Source: Symsagittifera roscoffensis (taxonomy: Eukaryota; Xenacoelomorpha; Acoela; Convolutidae). From it: a stretch of DNA of 64,000 nt. The notes beneath the pieces are model-generated. The model did not search any database and was not told the origin of the DNA. It was given only the letters and a program-made list of their open reading frames with translations. Shown here piece by piece: positions 40,601 through 51,850 of the stretch. The position numbers were made by a program, and so were the translations under genes. Every line of letters begins with the position of its first letter. Position 1 is the stretch's first letter. The stretch is taken from NCBI RefSeq assembly GCF_963678635.1, contig NC_087067.1:7237716-7301715 (forward strand), given 5' to 3'.

Positions 40601-43600
40601 TTTTATCGGGAAAAAATAGAGAACAAATACAGCTGCCAGGTCAATAACAAATAGACTCAGGCTTTTCTATAATTTTAGCACGCAAATGAAGGTTAAGTTT
40701 GGTCATGAAAATAGTTGACGATAAGGACTACCTGAAATGGTTTCAAAAATCTATATTTGTTTATATCTTAGGCAAATAGGATATTTAGAATTTGCTGCTT
40801 TAAAAATGTTTCGCCCTATTATACTTAATACTTTCTTCTAAAACTTTTTTCAAGGTTACCACTCTCGATGAGCTGAAAAGCTCTTTAATAACCCTGCAGG
40901 CAATTTGTAAGTTTTGTCAACAAGTTTTTGCGATAGTAGAACACGACGAAAATCAGATCTAAAGGCAATAAGAAAAATTAGTAATACGCCTCGAATAAGT
41001 AAAAACTCGGCTACATCTAGGGTTCGAAACCAGCGACCTAGAGACTATGTCTCACACGCCAACCACTCAGCCGCGGACGCTTAACAGGCATCAAACAATA
41101 GCCACAAGTAAAGAAGAGAACAGATGCTATGGAATTTTCAATGCTACAAGGAAATTTCCAAATAAGTGAACACTTTTAATGAGCACTTTTATTTGCAAGT
41201 TAGGTACGGAAAAAAGAAGGTTCGTAATAATACTTTACGCCGATTACGAGTTTAAACACAACCTCTAAGCCAATGTGTTATCTGATACCAAAAAACTGGC
41301 TTTCAGAAGAAAAAAGTTCCCTTCCTAATTTGATCATGCTTTAAGAAAGTTCATCAAAAATTATGTGGTGCCCAGTTGCAATAACAATGTTGAAGTTTAA
41401 TTGAGGCTGATATAAATTTTGATTTAATTATTTAATATGACTACCCTTTAGACGAAATCATCCCAGTTTGAGAATTTTCAACATGGTAGCTTTCCTTCGT
41501 GTAAATTAAAATTAGCGCAACCTTATTCAGAAAATAACTAACGTGCACCAGATAAAAACTCTTTCCAGAGGTTGAGAAAAATGAATCCCCCCTCTCAAGA
41601 ATTCGAACCCTGCGGACACAAAGGGTCCTACCCTTGTGCTATTTTGAGATATCCATTTTTGGTGACGGGCCCTAAATTTATTGTAAAGGCACCTTTGGCG
41701 CCAATATATACTAATTTTGAGGAGGGGGGCGCTTTTTTGGCCTGCTTTTTTGCCAATTTTGCCTTTGGCGCAGAAAAATTGGTAAAAATGGGAATTACGT
41801 GGATTATTTATGTGTGATTAATTTCATGATGATTACCTGAGTTAGCGTGGAGTCACGAAAAAAACTTCACATTCCAGGTCTTAAGCTTGATGTTGTTTTG
41901 ATATAAATAAATCGAGCTCGGCTAGAACTTTTTATTTATTAACTTAACGTTTTTTGCTGTTGACAGCTTTGTTTCAATTCTTTTTTTGCTTGACTTATCA
42001 TAACTTTTCAACCTCCGCCGTTCTACCCGAGCACCTACTGAAGGCTTACTTTTATCGGGAAAAAATAGAGAACAAATACAGCTGCCAGGTCAATAACAAA
42101 TAGACTCAGGCTTTTCTATAAATTTAGCACGCAAATGAAGGTTAAGTTTGGTCATGAAAATAGTTGACGATAAGGACTACCTGAAATGGTTTCAAAAATC
42201 TATATTTGTTTATATCTTAGGCAAATAGGATATTTAGAATTTGCTGCTTTAAAAATGTTTCGCCCTATTATACTTAATACTTTCTTCTAAAACTTTTTTC
42301 AAGGTTACCACTCTCGATGAGCTGAAAAGCTCTTTAATAACCCTGCAGGCAATTTGTAAGTTTTGTCAACAAGTTTTTGCGATAGTAGAACACGACGAAA
42401 ATCAGATCTAAAGGCAATAAGAAAAATTAGTAATACGCCTCGAATAAGTAAAAACTCGGCTACATCTAGGGTTCGAAACCAGCGACCTAGAGACTATGTC
42501 TCACACGCCAACCACTCAGCCGCGGACGCTTAACAGGCATCAAACAATAGCCACAAGTAAAGAAGAGAACAGATGCTATGGAATTTTCAATGCTACAAGG
42601 AAATTTCCAAATAAGTGAACACTTTTAATGAGCACTTTTATTTGCAAGTTAGGTACGGAAAAAAGAAGGTTCGTAATAATACTTTACGCCGATTACGAGT
42701 TTAAACACAACCTCTAAGCCAATGTGTTATCTGATACCAAAAAACTGGCTTTCAGAAGAAAAAAGTTCCCTTCCTAATTTGATCATGCTTTAAACAAGTT
42801 CATCAAAAATTATGTGGTGCCCAGTTGCAATAACAATGTTGAAGTTTAATTGAGGCTGATATAAATTTTGATTTAATTATTTAATATGACTACCCTTTAG
42901 ACGAAATCATCCCAGTTCGAGAATTTTCAACATGGTAGCTTTCCTTCGTGTAAATTAAAATTAGCGCAATCTTATTCAGAAAATAACTAACGTGCACCAG
43001 ATAAAAACTCTTTCCAGAGGTTGAGAAAAATGAATCCCCCCTCTCAAGAATTCGAACCCTGCGGACACAAAGGGTCCTACCCTTGTGCTATTTTGAGATA
43101 TCCATTTTTGGTGACGGGCCCTAAATTTATTGTAAAGGCACCTTTGGCGCCAATATATACTAATTTTGAGGAGGGGGGCGCTTTTTTGGCCTGCATTTTT
43201 GCCAATTTTGCCTTTGGCGCAGAAAAATTGGTAAAAATGGGAATTACGTGGATTATTTATGTGTGATTAATTTCATGATGATTACCTGAGTTAGCGTGGA
43301 GTCACGAAAAAAACTTCACATTCCAGGTCTTAAGCTTGATGTTGTTTTGATATAAATAAATCGAGCTCGGCTAGAACTTTTTATTTATTAACTTAACGTT
43401 TTTTGCTGTTGACAGCTTTGTTTCAATTCTTTTTTTGCTTGACTTATCATAACTTTTCAACCTCCGCCGTTCTACCCGAGCACCTACTGAAGGCTTACTT
43501 TTATCGGGAAAAAATAGAGAACAAATACAGCTGCCAGGTCAATAACAAATAGACTCAGGCTTTTCTATAATTTTAGCTCGCAAATGAAGGTTAAATTTGG

Positions 43601-46600
43601 TCATGAAAATAGTTGACGATAAGGACTACCTGAAATGGTTTCAAAAATCTATATTTGTTTATATCTTAGGCAATTAGGATATTTACAATTTGCTGCTTTA
43701 AAAATGTTTCGCCCTATTATACTTAATACCTTCTTCTATAACTTTTTTCAAGGTTACCACTCTCGATGAGCTTGAAAAGCTCTTTGATAACCCTGCAGGC
43801 ATTTTGTAAATTTTGTCATCAAGTTTTTGCGATAGTAGAACACGACGAAAATCAGATCTAAAGGCAATAAGAAAAATTAGTAATACGCCTCGAATAAGTA
43901 AAAACTCGGCTACATCTAGGGTTCGAAACCAGCGACCTAGAGACTATGTCTCACACGCCAACCACTCAGCCGCGGACGCTTAACAGGCATCAAACAATAG
44001 CCACAAGTAAAGAAGAGAACAGATGCTATGGAATTTTCAATGCTACAAGGAAATTTCCAAATAAGTGAACACTTTTAATGAGCACTTTTATTTGCAAGTT
44101 AGGTACGGAAAAAAGAAGGTTCGTAATAATACTTTACGCCGATTACGAGTTTAAACACAACCTCTAAGCCAATGTGTTATCTGATACCAAAAAACTGGCT
44201 TTCAGAAGAAAAAAGTTCCCTTCCTAATTTGATCATGCTTTAAACAAGTTCATCAAAAATTATGTGGTGCCCAGTTGCAATAACAATGTTGAAGTTTAAT
44301 TGAGGCTGATATAAATTTTGATTTAATTATTTAATATGACTACCCTTTAGACGAAATCAGCCCAGTTTGAGATTTTTCAACATGGTAATTTTCCTTCGTG
44401 TAAATCAAAATTAGCGCAACCTTATTCAGAATATAACTAACCTGCACCAGATAAAAACTCTTTCCAGAGGTTGAGAAAAATGAATTTGTTTTCGAGAAGA
44501 AGAGTCCAGTAGGCGGCAGCTGTGTCGATATCCAAATTCTTCTTTCCTTCGTCTTTTGCATAGCCGAATGTGTAGCGGTATAGCTGCCTAAAGCCGACCC
44601 AAAATTCAATCCCAACTTGCAAAATTTATTTTCCTATCTTTTCAAGTCCATTGTTCCCAGAAAAGCTTCTACACACAGAATACGAAGCAGACTTACACAC
44701 ACAAAAGCTTCGTCACTTGCGATCAGTGATTTGTACAAATTGAGTGATTTAAGACAAGCTATATGAAAAAACTCTCATACGATATATGCTTACACAATTA
44801 TACGGGAGTTTGGGCTCAAGCGATTCCGAAAAATGAGTTTTGTGTGCATGCAATGCAGTTGGCTCTAAAAACTTTCAAATCTCTTTTTTTCGAATTTCGT
44901 TTTCTTTTAAATCTCACGTTTACTTATAAATCTCTTGCAATTAAAAAAAAACATTAAGCTCAAATTTCACAAAAAGAAACTTATCTCTTTCTATGAGCGA
45001 AACAAACGAAGAAACATTTTTGACAGCAGAACTTTTCATGAGGAATAACAATTTTGCATATCGAAGCCGATTACAAATTTTCTATAAATTTTAAATTGTA
45101 TGTAGTTTCATAATTTGTCGGACAATTTCAAATGTATCCATTCTCATCATTGCTTACAAATTGATCAACTGAGTTTGCGTTTTTTATTCAGGCTCAGCAC
45201 AATGACTCAGCCACAACATTTCGAAAAAAGTTTTACAAAATGAATTTGGCAATAAAATTGAAAAGTTGCTAACTATTTGCTAAATTGATTATCGAAGAAA
45301 TGGACACGAGCATGGAACATGACCTGAAAGCGCCAATCAACAAACAGATAACACTTTTTTTCATCGAATCATCTACAATTCATTGAATGAAACATACAAC
45401 CAAATAGAAATTCAATTCCAATTCTCGAGTTTTCACTAAAAGAAGCAATGCCTAAACTCTACTCACTTGAAGCCAACGCTGTTGGTGTTTTTAACTTCGT
45501 TCATCATCTGGGGAATAGTGGATCTAAGCTTTTCTATACTATCACTTCCAAGTTCATACATTCCCTCAACAAATTCTTGCTTTGTGAAGACACACTGGCG
45601 CTTGGCCTTGAATTTCCAGGCCAAAACTAAAACTGGTAGGGAAGTAGGGTCCAATTTGAGGTCACCGCAAAAACGTATAATTTCCTCGGCAAACATTGTT
45701 TCTGGTCTATCTGGGTTTGCGTAATGTCTGAACAAATTTTCAATTGCTCTTCTGTCTGCCTGAAGAAAAATTTAAATCACAATTATGACATCATCACCAT
45801 CGTTCATTCTTACTATCTTGCTCTTTTACGATCTTCCCTTATTTGCATTGTCCCTGAATTTGATTTTCACAATTGAAAACTTTGTTTTTGCAATGAGTTA
45901 TTTTTACTATAAGCAATCAATTGTTCGAAAATTAGCTACAAATAAAATGGAATCCTTTGCTAAAAATTGACACCAGAATTTCCTCAACTGCTATAAGAAC
46001 AAAAACGAAATTTGGAGAATACCTGAAGCCACTAATAAGAGCAGACTCACCAAATCCAATAATTACTTTGTAACTTGGCAATAATAACGTAGCAGTATTT
46101 AGACAACCGCGTATTCCTACTCGTCAGTAGGCAGACAAATACTGTATAAACCAATCAAAACTGAGATGAGAAAGCAAACTTTCGAAATAAATAATTATTA
46201 CTAGCGTGTAACGCACCTTCGGTGCTTCAAATTTATGACAACTCTCAAAACCGCAGATATTAGAAATAATATTTGCATCCTTTGAATATACTCTGACAGC
46301 ACCCAAATACAGTATTGGTAATTTCAAATTTTGTAAAGCTATTCAAGTTTTTTTAATTCAAAATTTGAAAAACCATGCAATTTTGTGAATTTTTTTAATA
46401 TCTAAATTCGTTGAAAACTTTGAAATGACAGAAAAACGCCAATTCTCTGAAACTAAAAGCAATGGAGCAGTCGCATTTGGACCCAAGAATTGCAACTTCT
46501 GAGAGTACTCACAGTACCCAACAACAGGGTTGGGAACTTCAAACTTTGAAGAACTTCAAGTTTAAATTCTCTAATTTTTTTTAAAGTGACATATCTCCAG

Positions 46601-48299
46601 AACTACAAAAATTTGAGCACTCACATTTGGAGGCAAAAGTTTCAACCCCTGAGAGTACTCTGACAGCCCCAAACATCAGATTAGGAATTCCAAACTTTGA
46701 AGAAAAAAAATTAAATTTAAGTTTTCTGAAAACTTTTTAGAAAAAAAAAACACAAAAAACGTCATATCTCGAAAACTAACAGGATTTAAGCACTCATAGA
46801 TACAGGAAAAACTCGCAACCCCAAGAAGTGCCCTGACAAAACATCAATATAGAGATGCGAATTTTAAATTTTTATATCTAAGTACTTTGAACATTTAAAA
46901 AAAAGACATTACAAACGTCACATCTCGGAAACTAAAAGCATTTGAGCATTTTGCAACATGAAATCTTGAGAGTACCCTAACAGTACCCAACTACAAGATT
47001 GAAAATGTCAAACCTTTTTAAAGTTATTTATATTAAATTTTCAAAAAACGTAAGTTTTCTGAGAAAACATAAAATACGTCATATCTCGAAAACTACAAGG
47101 ATTTGAGAAGTCATATTCAGAGGCAAGATTAGCAACCCCTGTGATTACCCTCACATTTACCAAATCATGATTGATTTTTCAAAATTTTTGAATTTTTTCA
47201 AATCTAAGTTTTTTGAAGAACTACAAGGATTTGAGAACTGAGATTTGGAGGCAAGATTCGCAGCCCCTCAGAGTACCCTGGCAACACCCAACTACAGTGA
47301 TGAGAAATTCAAATTTAGTAAAATTTTCTAAATTTAAGGTTTCTAGAGATTATTGAAAAATCTCAAAAACTGCCGTATTTCGTCATTACAAGGCCATACT
47401 GTGCACTGGATAGGCGCACAATTTTGTGTCTGTATGTTCCTGGATTCCAGAGACAAGTCTTTAAACAGGTAAAAATTTTGTCGGAACGATCGAAGGAAAA
47501 TAAAGAACAAAAGAAGAACAAAGGGAGCGTCCTTGTTGAGAAATCCGCTAACAATGCACAGTTTGGCCTCGTAATGGTGTACTAAAAGGATTTGGTTATT
47601 AATATATCGAGGCCAAAATCGCAACACCTGGGGAAGCCCTGACAGCATTCCAATATTGGGTTGCTAATTTCAAACTTGGTGAAATAAACACTGAATTCAA
47701 ACTCGAAAAAAATATTAACCAATGCAATATACGATATTGCTTAAACGTAAAAAAAAATCTTAAACATGCAAAAAAAGTTGAAAAGGCTGAAACATGGCGA
47801 GATAGTGAAGCCCGCATTTAAATATCTAATAGATAGATTTCTTAGTTTTTCCTTGTCTCGATTCTGATTGGTTACTACAGTATTTGTCTGCTTACTGAAG
47901 AGTAGGAATACGTGGTTGTCTAAATACAGACCGCACTACCTTGGCAATTAACTGCTTATCCAATACATTTAACCACAGTAGCATGCAAAGTTTTTCTGAT
48001 CCCGAACCTTACACAGTGCATAGAAATATGTAGCAGACATCTATTAAGAAAACGTTCATTCAGAATCACTTATTCAGAAACAATGCTCTTTATATGCTCA
48101 CCCTCTGATAACCACTGGCAGCTGGGGCTCTCCTGTGAATCTGAAGAGTATAAAAATTGTCCATAGCTTCGTCTAATTTCCAGTTGTTTTTCCTGAGAAT
48201 CTCTCTGGCTTCCTTTGGATCCACTTGAGTGACACCTTGGAACTGTCTCACCAGATTGTCCTTTTCAGAGTTTTTCACTCTGTTATACATCACTGTGCG
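37422..48299 (-). CDS. DCUN1D: DCN1-like protein (defective in cullin neddylation 1, DCUN1D1/2 type)
   Basis: Four coding exons on the minus strand join in phase: 48290-48102, 45759-45467, 44587-44442 and 37636-37422. This gives 843 bases, 280 residues plus stop. Residues 1-63 form a UBA-like domain (MYNRVKNSEKDNLVRQFQ … REILRKNNWKLDEAMDNFY). The rest is the PONY/DCUN1 domain: RHYANPDRPETMFAEEIIRF, VLVLAWKFKAKRQCVFTKQE, YWTLLLENKFIFLNLWKEFL and EEYDTEGAWPTLLDEFVEYA. The protein is a scaffold co-E3 that helps transfer NEDD8 to cullins through Ubc12/UBE2M and Rbx1. All introns are GT-AG. Exon 1 has an acceptor upstream of its ATG, so a 5' untranslated exon lies farther right. The length agrees with the ~259 residues of animal homologues. 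Introns 1 and 3 are swollen by repeats. I see no break in the coding sequence. Confidence 0.95.
39571..39630 (-). mobile_element. tRNA-derived SINE head, repeat unit 1 (also 41020, 42469, 43919)
   Basis: On the minus strand, GCGGCTGAGTGGTTGGCG is a strong A box and GGTTTCGAACCC a B box about 35 bases later. The intervening GTGAGACATAGTCTC mimics an anticodon arm. A body of more than 100 bp follows (GCCGAGTTTTTACTTATTCG …). It is present once in each 1449-bp unit, so four copies in the array. Confidence 0.75.
40094..40137 (-). pseudogene. Captured 3' fragment of DCN1-like exon 3 (copies at 40094, 41543, 42992)
   Basis: Each downstream repeat unit ends with about 43 bases identical to the end of exon 3 (…LNLWKEFLSGA) plus the donor region. 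In all three the exon's last base is changed from G to C (CAG|GT becomes CAC|GT), which weakens the duplicated donor. The acceptor half of the exon is not copied. Confidence 0.92.
44442..44587 (-). CDS. DCUN1D: DCN1-like exon 3
   Basis: It reads (K)QLYRYTFGYAKDEGKKNLDI to FLNLWKEFLSGA plus G. The donor is CAG|GTTAGT. The last ~43 bases of this exon are copied in each unit of the downstream tandem repeat. Confidence 0.95.
44588..45466. other. DCN1-like intron 2
   Basis: Bounded by GTGAGT (minus strand, 45466) and TTTAG (44588). AT-rich, nothing else recognised. Confidence 0.7.
45467..45759 (-). CDS. DCUN1D: DCN1-like exon 2 (PONY domain, first half)
   Basis: It reads ADRRAIENLFRHYANPDRPE to NEVKNTNSVGF plus AA. 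The donor GTGAGT begins at 45466. Two bases are left over, completed by G in exon 3. Confidence 0.95.
46074..47950. mobile_element. ~1.9-kb foldback element with ~160-bp internal tandem repeats (DCN1-like intron 1)
   Basis: Inverted ends: 46074-46168 (GTATTTAGACAACCGCGTAT, CTACTCGTCAGTAGGCAGAC) and 47862-47950 (GTCTGCTTACTGAAGAGTAG, ATACGTGGTTGTCTAAATAC) pair over about 95 bp at roughly 80-85% identity. Between them, about eight degenerate units of 130-215 bp share ATCTCGAAAACTACAAGGAT and GTACTCTGACAGCACCCAA. Landmarks are at about 46290, 46505, 46661, 46828, 46972, 47143, 47273 and 47634. It has no coding potential. The layout (terminal inverted repeats around an array) is like foldback or satellite-bearing MITE elements. 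Confidence 0.8.
47384..47576. mobile_element. MITE family M1, copy 2, nested in the foldback array
   Basis: It starts CATTACAAGGCCATACTGTG and ends CACAGTTTGGCCTCGTAATG; it is 193 bp and about 88% identical to 13978-14179. It interrupts one unit of the internal tandem array. Compared with neighbouring units, removing it and one GT restores the unit length, so the target duplication is 2 bp (GT here). Confidence 0.9.
48102..48299 (-). CDS. DCUN1D: DCN1-like exon 1 (UBA-like domain)
   Basis: The acceptor TTTTTCAG ends at 48300. The ATG is at 48290-48288; in-frame sequence further upstream is intronic. The exon ends SGYQR in phase 0 at GTGAGC. Confidence 0.92.
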
Positions 48300-49090
48300 C
48301 TGAAAAAGATGCAACAACTTTGAAAGAATACGCTGGGAAATTTTTACTGTAGTATGACTTATTTATTAACTTATAGGTCGGAAAACGAAATTATGTTAGC
48401 GTATTGTTATTATCCCGTTGTTTGCAGCGAGTCCGCCAAGATCTCGCCGAGTTCAAGGAACATTACGACCTCCGACGTTGTGACATTCGACCAGAATGGA
48501 CGAAAATGCAGTTTCGAATTCGTGGCCGCTGACCTGGAGGATTAACGATTTTAGCAGATTAGCGACGTTATTTGAGTGATTAGACGAATCGTGAAGGTAG
48601 GAAAATTCTGAAAATTTTAATTTTCAAGAATTCGAATTGTGACTGAGAAATGATTGAAACGGCCATTTTGGAGAAAAACGAGAAAAACACAACAACAATA
48701 GTTGCAGTAGAAACGACTACGATAGAAATAACGACAGATAACTGGAAATTGTCAGAAACCGCTCCGAGTTGTAACGATTGTGTCGCTACAATCGTTACAG
48801 AGCAATTCACGCGAACGGGGAAGGGTGTTGGAACAGCGTGTCCAGCCTTCCGGAAGGAAATAAGAGTGTTATTTCCCCGGATTCCAGAATCCGGAGGGGT
48901 CTCGGGCGGAGAACTCAAACTGTTTTATACAAACTTTTAGCTTACTGGTTATGTCCTGAATTGAAATTAATTAACATCCAGATTCATTTTCAGATAATGA
49001 GAAGCTAGGAGTTGAGGGGAAGGGTTGATCCATCTTCGATGGAGATGATGATTTTTATCTACTAAACAAAAACAATAGTAATAGAATTAG
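48300..49090. other. Region upstream of DCN1-like exon 1
   Basis: A GC-richer stretch (48420-48900) has a pyrimidine tract and TTTGCAG (48424) followed by a frame reading RVRQDLAEFKEHYDLRRCDI. Farther on is a Thr-rich frame (about 48650-48938). Neither is assigned to a gene. They may be parts of an old retroelement gag or of a 5' untranslated exon on the other strand. Confidence 0.3.
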
Positions 49091-49505
49091 GGTGAATTCC
49101 CATAGGTTCCATTATTCATAGGTTCCAAAATAAAAAAATCTGTTGCAAAAATTCAAAAATTTATCTTCTTGAATTCTGATTGGTTGAAATTTGAGCCAAC
49201 GAATTTATGGATCGATTGTTTACTGTTTAACCAGCATAAACTCAAGCTGCAGAATAGTGACCGCCGCAGCCGCGCCAACGTGTTGCGAGCTTGCCACCAA
49301 AGGGTAGGACTCTATACGAAATTTAGAGCCGGTTATCGCCGCGAAGCGGCGACGCGCGCATAGCGCGCCCACCGGCGACGTTAAACCGAGACTCGGCTAA
49401 TTTAGTCTTTTGACCAATTGAAAAGATTTGGAACTTATGCGACTGCTTTTTTATTTTGGAACCTATGGGACTGATTTTTTATTTCCGAACCTATGAATAC
49501 GCACC
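49091..49505. mobile_element. Foldback MITE (~415 bp) with CATAGGTTCC arms and GC hairpins inside
   Basis: The left arm GGTGAATTCCCATAGGTTCC (49091) and the reverse complement of the right end (GGTGCGTATTCATAGGTTCG) match, and ATAGGTTCCAAAATAAAAAA occurs inverted about 40 bases in on both sides. Inside are two adjacent perfect GC hairpins (49337-49351 and 49354-49368). The element has no ORF. The target duplication is unclear (AATTAG on both sides, but not exactly abutting). Confidence 0.75.
49337..49368. repeat. Two adjacent GC-only hairpins
   Basis: CGCCGC-GAA-GCGGCG and GCGCGC-ATA-GCGCGC are separated by two bases. They are strikingly GC-rich for this window. Confidence 0.85.
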
Positions 49506-49784
49506 ATAATTAGTAGTAGCCCTGTTCTTAGGAGTGACCTCGTGGTCTGGGTATACTGAGACCCAGCCATGAGCTCACTATTCTTGCATATAATTGAGTT
49601 AATTTGAGTGTTTTGACCGAAGCCAGAAGCAGTAACGTTTTTGTCGACCCGATGATAGGAAAACCACCAAAAGAACTGGCTTTGGCAGAGACGGTGAAAA
49701 GCATGTTTAGACGCTAGCCAGTCGTTTGAGAAACTAGCTTTATCTTCCGTCGATATGAACTTCCGGGCGAATGTTACACGTCCT

Positions 49785-50060
49785 AAGCCACAAGTTCATT
49801 GGGGCCAGGTTTGTTTTGGGGACATTTAAATAGGTATAACTGCGTTATAGTGTGGGAGCAGGAAGGGACAGTTTGGAGCAGCCTTTTCGGATTTATGCGG
49901 AGAGCTTGTTCAAGTAACGTTGCGACATCCGACGGCTGAAGCCACAAGTTATTGGGGTCGGGTTTGTTATATTTTGGGGGCAGTTATATTTTTGGTGCTA
50001 GGCAGTAGAAGAAAGGGACAGTTCGGAGCAGGCTATTCCGATTTACGGAAAATTTGTTAT
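49785..50060. repeat. Imperfect tandem duplication (~150 bp units)
   Basis: Both copies (49785 and 49938) share AAGCCACAAGTT, TTGGGGxCxGGTTTGTT and AGGGACAGTTxGGAGCAG in order. They lie next to the 3' end of the minus-strand non-LTR element. Confidence 0.7.
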
Positions 50061-51739
50061 ATGTGCCAGTCGGTCATATTTCTTCTCTTTTTTAAAGGTA
50101 AACAGAAGGTCAAAAGTATCATAGTAACCGAGGTTACAGTCAGTAGTCCCTTCATTACGTATTCCAGTCAAAATCCTTGGAATTTTCAAGATATGGAAGT
50201 GATAAAAGAAGATGACAAGTGTTTAAGTCCTTTTCAATTAAAAATGATACGGGTTACGTTTCTTCAATAAGAACACGCAACTCGGCACGAGAAAACATAA
50301 TATAAAAGTGTTCGAAATAAACAATTTCGTCGAAAGTTATTTTGTCATTTAGTGTTCCGAGTACGCAAGCGGCGTTCGCAATCTGTATTGCCAGGGAGAT
50401 TTTCTGTTTTAAAAAAGCGCATATCGGTTCCTCAGTGCATATGCTTAGGTTCTTAGGCTTGCTCAAAAATAAATTCTGTGCTGGGGCCGGCCGCGCCCTG
50501 AATCTCAAAAGCTAGCGGTTGAAAAAGATATCCATCATCTACAAGATCTTTATACTTGTCATTTTTTCGCTCTTCCGCTTCAGCGGCAGCCGTACCAGGG
50601 TTACAAACAGACCCAGCATTAATCCTACAAGGAGCTAAGGAGTCTACTACCGTTGCATCCCACAAGAGCTGCTTACCAACAGCCCATGGAACCAGCGTCA
50701 AACAGTCTGGTTGGTCCTGTAGAGGTGTCGTGATTCTAAAAGAGACGGATGGTGAGTAGAAGATAAACTCCGCTTTATAAGGGCCTTCAGGTTTGAATGC
50801 CTACAGAGTCTCCCTGCACTTTTGAGGCAAGAAAAACCATGCCAACCACCCTCGGTAACGTCTTTTCCGCACACGCATTTATGCCGTTCGCAAATTTTTG
50901 AGGCCTAATCGAAGTCCTATCGCAATTCTGAGTTGTTGGATTGACAGTTTTATCAATGACGGGATGACGATCAACTATTGGGAGCCAAATATATCTTGGA
51001 ATGCGTTGAATTTTTTTACGTCCATTGGCTCGAGTCGTAAAATTAACTCTGCAATTTCAATGTCCAAAATTGGCTCCGTCCATTTTTTTGGATTCCATTT
51101 TCCGGAGCCATTTCAATTTTTCCAAGTTCGAACAACAGTTTAAGTGCATTATCATAGGTTCCATCCACATGCTCCAAACCAAAGATTTCGCTCAAGGCAT
51201 CTTTTCCTCCTTCTGCTGAAGCTAAGAAAGCGGGTAAAGCGAGTAGACGAGCGGAAGAAAGGCCCAAGCCATCTTTGGCTGCCGGGAGAACTGCTTGTAG
51301 AAACTGGTTATCATCCAATTTCACGTTAGTGACTTTGCATAGCGAATTTCTGAGTAATTTGTCGTAGCGTTTCGAATATTCATTTTGAAAAAACAAGGGC
51401 TCGTACGCAAAAAATATAGGAATTTTGGCATGCTAAAGCAATTTTTCAGGAGGTAAAAACCATAATGGGCGTCTATTTTGTCAATGACATCCGATATTTT
51501 TTCAAGCTCCTTAATTTTTTCGAGGAGATCCTAAAATGAGGAGTTCTTCTTTTGTTTTAATGTTTATTTTGGGGCAAATTTTTCGAAATTGTTTTAAAAT
51601 TGAATTATATTGTGTACTCGTAGTCGGTCTCAAAAAACAAAGTTCGCACTTCTCAGTGTTCAAGCTCAGGCCGTAAATTTGTTCCGATTTCAGAAAGTTT
51701 TTAAGGTCCCGGAGAACTACCTTATAGTCGTCGGCAGGG

Positions 51740-51850
51740 ATTGCAATATATTGAATGATCAGATATTGAATATTGAGACGATGTCAATATTGAATTTTTA
51801 ATATTGAGATATTGAAGGCTAGATATTGATATTGATATTGAATTTTTTGT
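51740..51850. repeat. (GATATTGA)n-like simple repeat
   Basis: GATATTGAATATTGA-type units recur about ten times; they interrupt the degraded non-LTR element between its RT and C-terminal fragments. Confidence 0.8.

Larger units (their letters stand above)
38696..44484. repeat. Four tandem ~1449-bp repeats in DCN1-like intron 3
   Basis: Units are about 38696-40137, 40138-41586, 41587-43035 and 43036-44484. Units 2-4 differ at only a handful of bases over 1.45 kb; unit 1 is more diverged at its left end. Each unit (read on the plus strand) starts with a C-rich GAATTCGAACCCTGC block, contains a GGCGCCAATATAT block and a minus-strand tRNA-like SINE head, and ends with the last part of exon 3 of the host gene. 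An 81-codon frame (starting 40132, 41581, 43030) is repeated but has no recognisable domain and is read from the C-rich block. Confidence 0.97.

Noticed and set aside
45785-45970. 61-codon hydrophobic plus-strand ORF in DCN1-like intron 1
   Set aside because: It is an AT-rich chance frame in an intron with no signal beyond hydrophobicity.
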